Assembly (NCBI GenBank): GCA_034430415.1 | Contig: DAOUEN010000002.1 | Span: forward strand, 1-51,015 | Source: JADFUZ01 sp034430415 | GTDB lineage: Bacteria > Chloroflexota > Dehalococcoidia > GIF9 > AB-539-J10 | Length of the DNA: 51,015 bases | Direction: 5' to 3' | Shown here: positions 43,185 through 50,720 of the stretch, piece by piece | Numbering within the stretch: position 1 is the first letter of the stretch | How the letters are laid out: the number at the start of each line of letters is the position of its first letter | Position numbers and translations under genes: made by a program | Notes under the pieces: model-generated | Seen by the model: the letters and a program-made list of their open reading frames with translations, nothing else | Told to the model about the DNA's origin: nothing | Databases searched by the model: none

Positions 43185-44027
43185 TCAGCCGGCAATCCGG
43201 TCAACCCGAAGGTAGCCTTCATCGGCGACGATGTCCTGGCCCTGAGAGCCCTTGCAGAAGTCGAGGAAACTCCCCACCAGTCCCTCCGGCTCCCCGGCGG
43301 TAAGGAAGTACAGGGGCCGAACGATGGGATAGCTCCCGTTCAGCGTGCTGCCCGGAGTAGCGGCAACACCGTCGATGTCCAGGGCCCTGACGGTACTGTC
43401 AATGTAGCCGAAGGAGATGAATCCAATGGCCCAGTCATCGCCGGAGACCACCATCTTCACCGCGCCGTTGGAGTTCTGCAGGATGGCGCAGCCGGTGATA
43501 GCCGGTCCTTCCTGGCCCATCACCATCTCCTCGAAGGCGCCCCGGGTGCCCGAACCCTCCTCCCTGGCCACCACGTGGATGTCCTCGTCCGGCCCGCCCA
43601 GCTCGCTCCAGCTCACTATGTTGCCGGCGAACACTTCCTTCACCTGGTCCCCGGTCAGTCCGTCAACCGGGTTGTCCGGATGCACCACGATAGCGATACC
43701 GTCGCGGGCCAGCAGATGCTTGACCAGGTCCGGCTCGCTGTCCTTGAGCTCGCGCGAGGCCGCGCCGATGTCCACCGTGCCGTCGGCAGCAGACTTGACT
43801 CCGGTGCTGGACCCTCCTCCCTGAATCACTATGGTCACGTCAGGATTGTCCTGCATGAAGGCCTCAGCCAGCACTTCGGCCAGCGGCTGCACGCTGGTGG
43901 AACCCGCCTCGGTGACGGTCCCCGAACTGCTCCCACCGCACCCCACCAGGGCAAGGCCGACCACCAGCAGCACCACCAGTGGCGCCGCCACCCATCTTCC
44001 CTTGAGTTCTCCGCTTTGTCTGTTCAC
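43185..44027 (-). CDS. pstS: Phosphate-binding lipoprotein PstS
   Basis: The 280-residue protein has a lipoprotein signal peptide ending in ALVGC (Cys30) and the phosphate-binding segments AGSTSVQPL, GGGSSTGVKSA and REEGSGTRGAFEEM. It captures phosphate outside the membrane for PstCAB. The start is a GTG at 44027 preceded by AGAGGAGG. A Pho box and a -10 element lie just upstream, so it heads its own phosphate-regulated transcript even though phoR is encoded upstream on the same strand. Confidence 0.95.
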   Translation of the reverse strand: MNRQSGELKGRWVAAPLVVLLVVGLALVGCGGSSSGTVTEAGSTSVQPLAEVLAEAFMQDNPDVTIVIQGGGSSTGVKSAADGTVDIGAASRELKDSEPDLVKHLLARDGIAIVVHPDNPVDGLTGDQVKEVFAGNIVSWSELGGPDEDIHVVAREEGSGTRGAFEEMVMGQEGPAITGCAILQNSNGAVKMVVSGDDWAIGFISFGYIDSTVRALDIDGVAATPGSTLNGSYPIVRPLYFLTAGEPEGLVGSFLDFCKGSQGQDIVADEGYLRVDRIAG

Positions 44028-44056
44028 TTCATTCCTCCTCTTTTCATCTTGCCTCC

Positions 44057-44112
44057 ATTGTAAGCGGCGCAGTTTAAGGCGTGTTTAAGGTCCCGTTAAA
44101 AGCAGGTAAAAT
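44057..44112 (-). promoter_or_regulatory. Pho box and -10 element upstream of pstS
   Basis: Four direct repeats with an 11-bp period lie at about 44072-44112: TTAA at 44074, 44085 and 44096, and TAAA at 44107 (plus-strand reading GTTTAAGG twice, then CGTTAAAA and GGTAAAAT). On the gene strand these are TTAAAC/TTTAAC units, like PhoB/PhoP boxes elsewhere. TACAAT (44057-44062) follows about 9 bp downstream as a -10, so the boxes cover the -35 position. Confidence 0.75.
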
Positions 44113-44144
44113 CCGTGGAAAGAAGAAGGCAATACGGAGGAACG

Positions 44145-45905
44145 TCAGCGGGAATCGCCGGCTGTGGGTAAGGTCAGGGTGAAGGTGGAGCCCCGGCCTT
44201 CGATGCTCCGCACCCGGATGTCTCCACCGTGAGCCAGGACCACGTGCCGGGCGATAGCCAATCCCAACCCCGTTCCGCCCCCGGAGCGGGCCCTGTCCAC
44301 CTTGTAGAAGCGCTCGAAAACGCGGGGTAAGTCGTCCGCCGGAATGCCGATCCCCGTGTCGGCCACCGATACCGCCACCCTGTCCTCCTCCATACCCACC
44401 GACACCGTAACCCTGCCACCCTCCGGAGTGAACTTGACGGCGTTATGCACCAGGTTGCCCAGGGCCTGCTCCACCCTTTCCCTGTCCACGTACACCGGGG
44501 GCAGCCCGGATGGGACCTCAAGAATGAGGCCTACCTTCCTTCTATCGGCCAAGTGACTGAATCTGGCGATGACCGACTCCACCAGAGAGCCGGCGCTGGC
44601 CGTCTCCAGGTTCAACTCCGCCCGGCCCGTCTCGATGCGCGATAGCTGGGTGAGCTCGGCGATTATCTGGGTCATATGGTCTATCTCGGAGTCGATCCTG
44701 CCGAGAAAGCTCTCAGCCGCCTCCGGGTCATCTATGTCCCGCAGTGTTTCCGCCATCGCCTTTATGGAGGCCAGCGGAGTCTTCAAGTCATGTGACACAT
44801 TCCCCACGAACTCCTGCCGCACGGTCTGGAGGCTCTTAAGCTCGGTGAGGTCCTGCACCAGCAGCAGGGCCCCGGCCAACCTCCGGCCGGTCAGGGGGAC
44901 TGCAACCACTCGCAGGAAGCTTCTCGGCGTCCCGGTCTCAATGGCCAGGGTCTGCTCTCTGTCCTCACTGAGAGAGCGCTTCAGCACTTCGTCAATCTGG
45001 TGGTCGCGGGTGACCTCTATCAGGGACCGGCCTACAGCTCTCTCCCCCTCAAAGTTGAATAGCTTCTCAGCCGCCCGGTTGGCCAGGGTGACGGTGCCCT
45101 CTGCATCCGTCATCATCACCCCGTCGGTCATGGCATCCAGCATGGCTGCCAGCTTGCCTCTTTCTTCGGAGATGGTAGCCACCCTCTCCTTCAAGCTAAG
45201 AGACATCTCGTTGAAGGCGTGCGCCAGCTGTGCCAGCTCATCAGCGGTGCTCAGCTCGATCTTCTGGTCCAGCCGTCCGGAGGCAATCTCCTGTACCGCC
45301 GCAGTCATCCGCCTGAGAGGGCTGGTTATCAGCCGCCCGACGAGGCCCGCCGCCAGGACAACTGCCACCGTGGCTACGACCAGGGCTATGATGATGGCCG
45401 TCGTCATCCGTTTCACCGAGGCCTCGACGGCGGAGAACGACAGGGCCGCCCGGGCTACGCCCAGGACTTCTCCCCCGCTGAGCACCGGGACGGCCACGTA
45501 CATGAACTTCTGGTCCAGGGTGGTGCTGTAGCGGGTGCTCTCTCCCAGGCCGGAGGCCAGGGCCTGGGCCACCTCGAGTCGGTCCAGGTGGTTCTCCATG
45601 GACCGGGGGTCCGCCTCCGAGTCACCCAGCACGCTGCCGTCAGAGCCGATGATGGTGATGCGGGAGCCGGTGCCCTCTGCCAGCTTCCCGGTCAATTGGT
45701 CCAGCGCCCCGGCCGGGTCGGCATCCGAGAACCCGGAGATGCTGGCTCCGGCTACGAGCCGGGCCTCGGTCTCCAGTTGAGAGCGGAGGCTCTCCACCTG
45801 AGTATCCCTGGCCAAATCGAGCAGGTAGCCTCCCAGGATACCCATGCTGCACAGCACCAGCGCTACGAAAGGCACGGTTATTCGCCACTGGACACTGCGC
45901 CACAT
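44145..45905 (-). CDS. phoR: Phosphate sensor histidine kinase PhoR
   Basis: The start ATG at 45905 is 2 bp after the phoB stop. The 586-residue kinase has two membrane helices (about 9-30 and 168-193) flanking an extracytoplasmic domain, then HAMP, PAS (about 250-350), the phosphoacceptor region VSHDLKTPLAS with His372, and a HATPase domain with NAVKFT, DTGIGIP and GGTGLGLAIAR. It phosphorylates PhoB when phosphate is scarce, with Pst and PhoU modulating it. The extracytoplasmic domain is large enough to sense a ligand directly, which is not usual in enteric PhoR. Confidence 0.93.
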   Translation of the reverse strand: MWRSVQWRITVPFVALVLCSMGILGGYLLDLARDTQVESLRSQLETEARLVAGASISGFSDADPAGALDQLTGKLAEGTGSRITIIGSDGSVLGDSEADPRSMENHLDRLEVAQALASGLGESTRYSTTLDQKFMYVAVPVLSGGEVLGVARAALSFSAVEASVKRMTTAIIIALVVATVAVVLAAGLVGRLITSPLRRMTAAVQEIASGRLDQKIELSTADELAQLAHAFNEMSLSLKERVATISEERGKLAAMLDAMTDGVMMTDAEGTVTLANRAAEKLFNFEGERAVGRSLIEVTRDHQIDEVLKRSLSEDREQTLAIETGTPRSFLRVVAVPLTGRRLAGALLLVQDLTELKSLQTVRQEFVGNVSHDLKTPLASIKAMAETLRDIDDPEAAESFLGRIDSEIDHMTQIIAELTQLSRIETGRAELNLETASAGSLVESVIARFSHLADRRKVGLILEVPSGLPPVYVDRERVEQALGNLVHNAVKFTPEGGRVTVSVGMEEDRVAVSVADTGIGIPADDLPRVFERFYKVDRARSGGGTGLGLAIARHVVLAHGGDIRVRSIEGRGSTFTLTLPTAGDSR

Positions 45906-45907
45906 GG

Positions 45908-46609
45908 TCAGCCCTCCAGCTTGTAGCCGACGCCCCTGACGGTGATGAGCCGCCTGGGGTCCCGGGGGTCGGCTTCTATCTTCTCCCTGAGCCACCTGAT
46001 GTGGACGTCGACGGTGCGGGTTCCCACAGCGCACTCATAGCCCCACACCCTGTCCAGGAGTTGGTCCCGGCTGAAGACCAGCCCCCTGTTCTGTGCCAGG
46101 AACGTCAGCAGCTCGAACTCCTTGAGGTTGAGATTGAGGTCCTCGCCGCCGAGCTTCGCCCTGTGCCGCCCCGGGTCTATTTCCAGGTCGTTGACCCGTA
46201 CCAGGGGCTTGGCCTCGGAGGGCTTCTGTTCCGCCATCCGGGACCGCCTGAGCATGGCCCGCACCCGGGCCAGCAGCTCCCTTATGCTGAAAGGCTTGCT
46301 CATGTAGTCGTCGGCCCCGATTTCGAGACCGACCACCCTGTCCACCTCTTCGCCCCTGGCGGTAAGCATCAGGATGGGCACGTTGCTCTCCCGGCGCAGG
46401 ATGCGGCAGACCTCGAAGCCGCTGAGCTCGGGAAGCATGACATCCAGAATGAGCATGTCGGGCGCTTCGACGCGGGCAAGCTCCAGGGCCCTGGTGCCAT
46501 TGGCAGCCGTGACCACCGTATACCCTTCCCTGGACAGGTTGTACTCCAGGACGTCAAGCAGGTTCCGGTCGTCCTCGACCACGAGGACCTTGCCGCCCGT
46601 CTTCTCCAC
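45908..46609 (-). CDS. phoB: Response regulator PhoB (OmpR family)
   Basis: A 233-residue receiver plus winged-helix protein. The receiver has the acidic pocket Glu12-Asp13-Asp14, phosphoacceptor Asp56 (ILDVMLPELSG) and DDYMSKPFS; the DNA-binding domain ends RTVDVHIRWLREKIE and VRGVGYKLEG. It would bind the 11-bp repeats before pstS. The GTG start at 46609 has no ribosome site and lies about 7 bp after a -10 element, which suggests a leaderless transcript. Confidence 0.93.
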   Translation of the reverse strand: MEKTGGKVLVVEDDRNLLDVLEYNLSREGYTVVTAANGTRALELARVEAPDMLILDVMLPELSGFEVCRILRRESNVPILMLTARGEEVDRVVGLEIGADDYMSKPFSIRELLARVRAMLRRSRMAEQKPSEAKPLVRVNDLEIDPGRHRAKLGGEDLNLNLKEFELLTFLAQNRGLVFSRDQLLDRVWGYECAVGTRTVDVHIRWLREKIEADPRDPRRLITVRGVGYKLEG

Positions 46610-46615
46610 GCGTCC

Positions 46616-46644
46616 AGTATAAAGCCAGCGCCACCACCCATCAA
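46616..46644 (-). promoter_or_regulatory. Promoter for phoB, placed for a leaderless transcript
   Basis: TTGATG (46639-46644) and TATACT (46616-46621) are 17 bp apart on the minus strand. Transcription would begin at or within a base or two of the phoB GTG (46609). Confidence 0.55.
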
Positions 46645-46669
46645 CCCCACACTGCCCGAACAGGCGGGC

Positions 46670-48199
46670 TCACGGAGTGGTAGCGGCGAACCGCTTCTTG
46701 TCCTGCTTGCAGATGAGCTGGACGACGTTGCGGCCGGACACGGCGACAAAGGCGATGGTGCCGCCCGGCTCCACCCACTGCCCCGTCATGTAGAAGCCGC
46801 CCAGCCCCGGCAGGGTCTTGCTCATGCGCATGCCGAATGTCTTGGCGCTGGGCAGCCAGCCCTCGAAGCTCCCCCGCCAGCTCCCGGTGTAGCGTTCGTA
46901 GGTCATCGGGGTCGCCACGTCGCGCATCTCCACCTGGCCGGCCAGGCCGGGGAAGCGCTTGTCCAGCAGCTCGACGATGGTGTCGGCGATCTTCTCCTTC
47001 TCGGCCTGGTAGCGCGCCGGGTCCTGCCACAGCTTCTCCCAGTACCCGTACACGGTGGGGAACCACACCTTGACTACGGCCTTGCCCGCCGGCGCCAGGG
47101 TCGGGTCGAAGTTGTATATGCCGCCGACGTTGAGCCGGCTCATCTCGTTCCCCGCAATGGTGACCGGCTTGTCCAGCGGGAACCCTATGCCGAATGCGGA
47201 ATGCGGCAGCTCGTCGAAGGTACGGGCCACCCCCAGGGCGACGTGGACGAGGGCGGGAAACCGGGGAAGCTCGTCGTAGTAGCCCCTTATCTTATCGTCG
47301 ATGTACTTTCCCTCCAGCATGTCGAAGATGGTGGTGTGACCGTCGGCGGCGGAGATAACGTAGTCGGCCCGGTGCTCGCTCCCGTCCTCGAGCCGCACTC
47401 CCACGGCGCGGCCGTCCTCCACCAGCACCTTCCTCACCCTGGACCCGTAGCTGACCTCTCCTCCCAGGTTGAGGTAGCGCTGCTCCACGGCCCGTGACAG
47501 CTCCAGGGAGCCGCCCACCGGATATCCGGTGGACTTCCGATGCATGGAGGATATCGACATCATCATGAACAGCATGGGGAAGGACCCCCCAGCAACACCG
47601 GGCTCGGTAGGAGGCCCCCAGGTAGAGAAGAGGGTGCGAAACAGCGGGCTGGTGAACCTTTGGCCGAAGTCGCGTGTGGAGACCTTTCCCCAGCGCCTCA
47701 TAGTCGGCATATAGGGCAGCATGTTGAACATCATCTTGATCTTATCGGCGGGGCCGCACAGCTCGGGGGCCTTGTCGATGGGCATATTGAAGTTGACGAG
47801 ACCACGCAGACCTTTGGCGAAGTCCTCGATTACCCCGCCGTCCTCGGGGGCCAGCTCTTTCATGTGCTGCTCCAGGCGGTCGATGTCGGTGTAGAAGTTG
47901 AACACCGTGCCGTCGCTCGCTTCGTAGCGCGACGTCACCTCATAGTAGACCATCTCCCTCCCCTGGACGGCCCCCAGCTCCTCCCAGACGCGGTAGTGGC
48001 TTGCCCGAGGCCCGGCGCCCATGAACCAGTGGATACAGCCGTTGACGGTGTAGCCTTTTCGATCCCACGAACAGCACAGTCCGCCCGGCTTGGAGTCCAT
48101 CTCGAAGATACGGGTACGGTAGCCGTTCATCTGCCCGTAGCACCCGGCCGACAGCCCGGAGATGCCGGCCCCGATGATAGCTATGGATTTCCCTTCCAT
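46670..48199 (-). CDS. CrtI/phytoene-desaturase-family FAD oxidoreductase
   Basis: The 509-residue flavoprotein has an N-terminal FAD motif IIGAGISGLSAG followed by the PGGLCCSW segment, and a C-terminal GGFYMTGQWVEPGGTI that closes the FAD site, as in carotenoid desaturases and isomerases. Many bacterial relatives are uncharacterised and no carotenoid genes are nearby, so a carotenoid role is not supported. The ATG has AGGAGG at about 10 bp. A promoter overlapped by a perfect inverted repeat lies just upstream (48247-48286). It is separated from phoB by 60 bp holding the phoB promoter. Confidence 0.87.
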   Translation of the reverse strand: MEGKSIAIIGAGISGLSAGCYGQMNGYRTRIFEMDSKPGGLCCSWDRKGYTVNGCIHWFMGAGPRASHYRVWEELGAVQGREMVYYEVTSRYEASDGTVFNFYTDIDRLEQHMKELAPEDGGVIEDFAKGLRGLVNFNMPIDKAPELCGPADKIKMMFNMLPYMPTMRRWGKVSTRDFGQRFTSPLFRTLFSTWGPPTEPGVAGGSFPMLFMMMSISSMHRKSTGYPVGGSLELSRAVEQRYLNLGGEVSYGSRVRKVLVEDGRAVGVRLEDGSEHRADYVISAADGHTTIFDMLEGKYIDDKIRGYYDELPRFPALVHVALGVARTFDELPHSAFGIGFPLDKPVTIAGNEMSRLNVGGIYNFDPTLAPAGKAVVKVWFPTVYGYWEKLWQDPARYQAEKEKIADTIVELLDKRFPGLAGQVEMRDVATPMTYERYTGSWRGSFEGWLPSAKTFGMRMSKTLPGLGGFYMTGQWVEPGGTIAFVAVSGRNVVQLICKQDKKRFAATTP

Positions 48200-48246
48200 C
48201 TTGCCTCCTTCTAGCGGACTCGCGGGTCGCGCCGCGCCCGCGATAT

Positions 48247-48286
48247 CGCTACAGCAGATTCTAGACCCTGCTGTAGCGGCTGTCCA
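48247..48286 (-). promoter_or_regulatory. Promoter overlapped by a perfect inverted-repeat operator
   Basis: On the minus strand TGGACA (48281-48286) and TAGAAT (48258-48263) are 17 bp apart. The inverted repeat CGCTACAGCAG (48247-48257) and CTGCTGTAGCG (48268-48278), 11 bp each with a 10-bp centre, places one arm in the spacer, the -10 in the centre, and the other arm on the start site. This is a typical repressor-operator layout. Confidence 0.65.
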
Positions 48287-48323
48287 GACCCCGGCGAGGC
48301 TTCAGCCGGAGACGCGGCAGGTA

Positions 48324-48352
48324 TTGACAACCCGAAGCCGCTGGGGTAAGCT
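48324..48352 (+). promoter_or_regulatory. Promoter for the secreted-protein gene
   Basis: A perfect TTGACA (48324-48329) and TAAGCT (48347-48352) are 17 bp apart on the plus strand, about 75 bp upstream of the start codon. Confidence 0.55.
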
Positions 48353-48427
48353 CCGCCGACGCCCCGAGGGATTTCCCCACCTGGGGGCGACTAAAGTACT
48401 AGGACCGGGAGAAGGAGGCACAAAGAG

Positions 48428-49132
48428 ATGAAGAGTATACGGAAGAACCGCGTCGCGCTGGCGGTGCTGGCCGCCCTGCTGCTGGCGCTGTCGGGTACGG
48501 CGGCAGTGGCTTACGCCAACGGCGGCTGCGCTACGATTGTCGGGAGCGCAAGAGAAGCGGCCACGGAGCAGCACTTCCACCTCTACACCAAGATGTTAGC
48601 GCTTGATGCAAACGGCCAGGTGATCCCTGAGTTCACTGACCCGGAAGGGAAACCGCCCCCCAATAGCATCACCGGCAACCTGATGACCTTCACTCATCCC
48701 GGCACACCCAACTCCGCCGCCATAGGCGACTGGCAGTTCGAGAACACGGTAGGGCCGAACGGGCGCGGCTGGATTTCCGGCTCATTCTCGATAGACGTGG
48801 GCTGGCCGGCCGACTCCACAGGCTTCATGTACGGACCGGTCTACGGCAAGATCTACATATCGTTCCACGCCACGTCCACATTCGTTCCCAAGCTTGACGA
48901 TTCCTGCGAGTGCGAGGGCGACATCGACCACTACAATTTCCAGGGGACGTTCCGGATAACGGGCAGCGGCAGCTCCGACAACGCCGAATGCCCCGGGTGC
49001 GACTTCTACGACGCAATCAAGGGCTCAGGGATGATAGGAGGGACCTTCCACGACCACGAAGGGCCCGAACCAGCGCAACAGTGGTTCGACTTCGCCATGA
49101 TCGGCAGAGCGCACTTCCCACAGCACCCCTGA
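48428..49132 (+). CDS. Secreted protein of unknown function
   Basis: This 234-residue protein has a clear Sec signal peptide: basic N-terminus (MKSIRKNR), a hydrophobic stretch of about 18 residues and a cleavage site near AVAYA. The mature part is rich in glycine, serine and aromatic residues with few charges, suggesting a beta-sheet fold, and contains cysteine groups CECEGD and CPGCDF that could form disulfides. I do not recognise a family. The ribosome site AGAAGGAGG precedes the ATG. It is transcribed away from the CrtI-family gene and ends before a convergent small gene. Confidence 0.8.
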   Translation: MKSIRKNRVALAVLAALLLALSGTAAVAYANGGCATIVGSAREAATEQHFHLYTKMLALDANGQVIPEFTDPEGKPPPNSITGNLMTFTHPGTPNSAAIGDWQFENTVGPNGRGWISGSFSIDVGWPADSTGFMYGPVYGKIYISFHATSTFVPKLDDSCECEGDIDHYNFQGTFRITGSGSSDNAECPGCDFYDAIKGSGMIGGTFHDHEGPEPAQQWFDFAMIGRAHFPQHP

Positions 49133-49190
49133 ACACGCCAGGTGCACGGAGCATTATGTAGAGCTGCAAGGGCGGAGACGCCGTGCGGTA

Positions 49191-49232
49191 CAAAAACGAT
49201 AGTGCCCCGGCGCGCTGGTCTGCCGGGGCACT
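49191..49232 (-). terminator. Intrinsic terminator of the small cysteine-rich gene
   Basis: AGTGCCCCGGC (49201-49211) and GCCGGGGCACT (49222-49232) form a perfect 11-bp stem. Reading on the minus strand, a run of five T (49191-49195) follows four bases after the stem. It lies just past the stop of the minus-strand gene at 49269 and opposes the end of the secreted-protein gene. Confidence 0.7.
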
Positions 49233-49268
49233 AGGGGCAGCCTTCTTGTGTCGGCGGCTGCCCGGACC

Positions 49269-49526
49269 TCACACAGTTGCCGGATGCTGTTCCGTCAGGA
49301 TCTTCTGCAGCTCATCCTCTCTCACCTTGCTTTCCCATTCCTCCCGCCGCAGCGGCTGCAGTTCCAGGGGGTTCACCCTGTCGTCCATCATCTGGGCGAA
49401 TTCGCAGGAGACGCACCTGTAGTCATGGGTACAGAGACGCCAGGAAACGCTACCATTCATGGAATAGATACAGGGCCGCTGACCGCCCGGCAAGCGTCCG
49501 TTTCTACGTACACTCACATGCTTCAT
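49269..49526 (-). CDS. Small cysteine-rich protein of unknown function
   Basis: The ATG at 49526 has GGAGGTG about 8 bp upstream, so the protein is 85 residues; the longer open frame to 49775 has no start signals. It has CIYSMNGSVSWRLC (Cys19, Cys32) and CVSCEF (Cys38, Cys41), then a charged helical tail. The pattern C-I-x-M-x-G-x-V-x-x-x-L-C-x(5)-C-x2-C-x-F resembles small proteins or domains seen in sulfate-reducing and other anaerobic bacteria, as I recall, whose function is unknown. Four cysteines could bind zinc or an iron-sulfur cluster. It has its own promoter and terminator, so it is a single-gene unit. Confidence 0.72.
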   Translation of the reverse strand: MKHVSVRRNGRLPGGQRPCIYSMNGSVSWRLCTHDYRCVSCEFAQMMDDRVNPLELQPLRREEWESKVREDELQKILTEQHPATV

Positions 49527-49602
49527 CGTTACCGCACCTCCTTCAATCATATTTACAGGTGCTACGATTTCTGCACTCTGTAGGCACTCTAAACTCACCT
49601 GC

Positions 49603-49631
49603 AGTCTAGCCCCACCTGTTTGCCCTGCCAA
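49603..49631 (-). promoter_or_regulatory. Promoter of the small cysteine-rich gene
   Basis: TTGGCA (49626-49631) and TAGACT (49603-49608) are 17 bp apart on the minus strand, about 80 bp before the start codon. The -35 lies at the edge of the first 23-bp repeat. Confidence 0.5.
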
Positions 49632-49671
49632 TGACCGTTGGGGCAGATTGCCAATGTCCATTGGGGCAGAC
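49626..49671. repeat. Two tandem 23-bp repeats, probable operator
   Basis: Units TGCCAATGACCGTTGGGGCA (plus GAT) at 49626-49648 and TGCCAATGTCCATTGGGGCA (plus GAC) at 49649-49671 differ at three positions. Each has an inner palindrome CCAATG-N2-C(A/G)TTGG, perfect in the second unit. The pair begins at the -35 of the minus-strand promoter and extends upstream, the usual site for an activator or repressor. Confidence 0.7.
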
Positions 49672-49876
49672 TTATCTACACTGCTAATTTTCTGAAAAGG
49701 GCTGTCACAAGGGGATATGAAGCAGGCGAGCAACCGCCGGCTACATACTGACGAGAAGCACCACCAGGCCGGCAATCACGCCGACTTCCGCGACTTCATC
49801 TCCAGCGAGCACCAGGGCGCGTCCCCACTCTCCAAATCTTCACTCACCTCACATATCCCGCAGAAAAGCCTGAGGG

Positions 49877-49903
49877 TTGCTGCGTTCCGGCCTATGCTAT
49901 ACT
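49877..49903 (+). promoter_or_regulatory. Extended -10 promoter for the right-edge cluster
   Basis: TATACT (49898-49903) is preceded by TGC, an extended -10, and by TTGCTG (49877-49882) at a short 15-bp spacing. The first start codon is at 49962. Confidence 0.45.
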
Positions 49904-49961
49904 AGCATTGAGCTAGAGTTGGGGCGGGAAAGTACGATAGTGGGAGACAGGGGAGGCGAAG

Positions 49962-50063
49962 GTGAAATACAGAGTAGTCCTCGAGCCTCCTTCCCGGTCT
50001 CAACTGGCAGCAGGTGACGACAGCTCAGGAGCGAGCGGGGAGTTCCTCAAGCTGCTGGACTGA
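49962..50063 (+). pseudogene. Truncated toxin/antitoxin-like fragment (33 codons)
   Basis: A GTG with GGGGAGG upstream begins a 33-residue product starting MKYRVVLEPPSRSQLAAG and stopping at 50061-50063. The first nine residues match the usual opening of HicB antitoxins or RelE/ParE-type toxins, but the rest of either domain is missing. It is probably a decayed remnant next to an intact cluster; a genuine tiny protein is the alternative. Confidence 0.4.
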
Positions 50064-50110
50064 TGTTGCATTCTTAGTGTGATGTAGTCACCACGGAGGA
50101 GGTCTGTACT

Positions 50111-50350
50111 ATGGAGGACTGGAAAGGACGCATCTCTATAGACCCGAATGTCTGTCATGGCAAGCCCTGTATCAAGGGAACGCGAATCATGGTATGGATT
50201 ATTGTCAGCTGCCTTGCCAACGGCGATTCCACCGAGACTATCCTGGAGGCCTACCCCGGACTCAAGCAAGAAGACATACGGGCAGCGCTGGCTTACGCTG
50301 CTGAAATGACGCGTGAGAAGGTGCTGCCGGTGGAAGTGGCGAATGTGTAA
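50111..50350 (+). CDS. DUF433 antitoxin-like protein
   Basis: The 79-residue protein has the DUF433 pattern: RISIDPNVCHGKPCIKGTRI near the N-terminus and the helix-turn-helix-like PGLKQEDIRAALAYA. DUF433 proteins are small putative DNA-binding antitoxins usually paired with a PIN-like DUF5615 toxin, exactly the next gene here, which overlaps it by 1 bp. The ribosome site is CGGAGGAGG. It probably represses its own operon. Confidence 0.9.
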   Translation: MEDWKGRISIDPNVCHGKPCIKGTRIMVWIIVSCLANGDSTETILEAYPGLKQEDIRAALAYAAEMTREKVLPVEVANV

Positions 50351-50718
50351 TGAAGCTCAAGCCGGATGAAAACATTGCTCCCCGAGCGAAAGAAATCCTG
50401 GCGCAAGCGGGCCATGATGTTCTCACTGTGCCAGAGGAGGGACTCGGCGGCTTCTCGGATCCTCTTGTCGGGGCGGCCGCGAGCCGCGAAGGCCGTTGCT
50501 TGCTCACCCTGGACATGGATTTCGCCAACATCCTTGTCTACCCACCGGAGAGGTATGTAGGGCTTGTGGTACTGCGACACCCTCATCCGACGATGAAAGG
50601 CCTATTGAACCTTGTTCGCCAATTCACTGTTTCTCTGCGCTCCTATGACCCACGCGGGCGGCTCTGGATTGTAGAGCCGGGTCGCCTTCGCATTCACGAA
50701 GAAGCGGAGGGTGAATAA
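50350..50718 (+). CDS. DUF5615 PIN-like toxin protein
   Basis: A 122-residue PIN-like protein of the DUF5615 (Mut7-C related) family. It has the acidic residues expected of a nuclease site: Asp6 (KLKPDENIA), Asp57 of GGFSDP, and the LTLDMDF motif. It overlaps the DUF433 gene by 1 bp (TAATGA), giving coupled synthesis. The family is predicted to cleave RNA, with the DUF433 protein as antitoxin. Activity has not been shown for most members. Confidence 0.88.
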   Translation: MKLKPDENIAPRAKEILAQAGHDVLTVPEEGLGGFSDPLVGAAASREGRCLLTLDMDFANILVYPPERYVGLVVLRHPHPTMKGLLNLVRQFTVSLRSYDPRGRLWIVEPGRLRIHEEAEGE

Positions 50719-50720
50719 CT

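Larger units (their letters stand above)
49527..49961. other. Intergenic region before the toxin-antitoxin-like cluster
   Basis: These 435 bp hold the promoter and tandem repeats of the minus-strand gene (49603-49671), a short near-copy of the end of the flxA-like gene (about 49790-49830) and a plus-strand promoter (49877-49903). I see no convincing gene here. Confidence 0.5.

Noticed and set aside
46001..47497. A 498-codon plus-strand open frame
   Set aside because: It is antisense to phoB and the CrtI-family gene, both well supported by motifs and ribosome sites.
46670..48199. Carotenoid biosynthesis role for the CrtI-family gene
   Set aside because: No phytoene synthase or other carotenoid gene is present and many family members act on unknown substrates.
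49717..49905. A 62-codon plus-strand open frame
   Set aside because: No ribosome site, no family resemblance, and its middle is the short near-copy of the flxA-like gene end.
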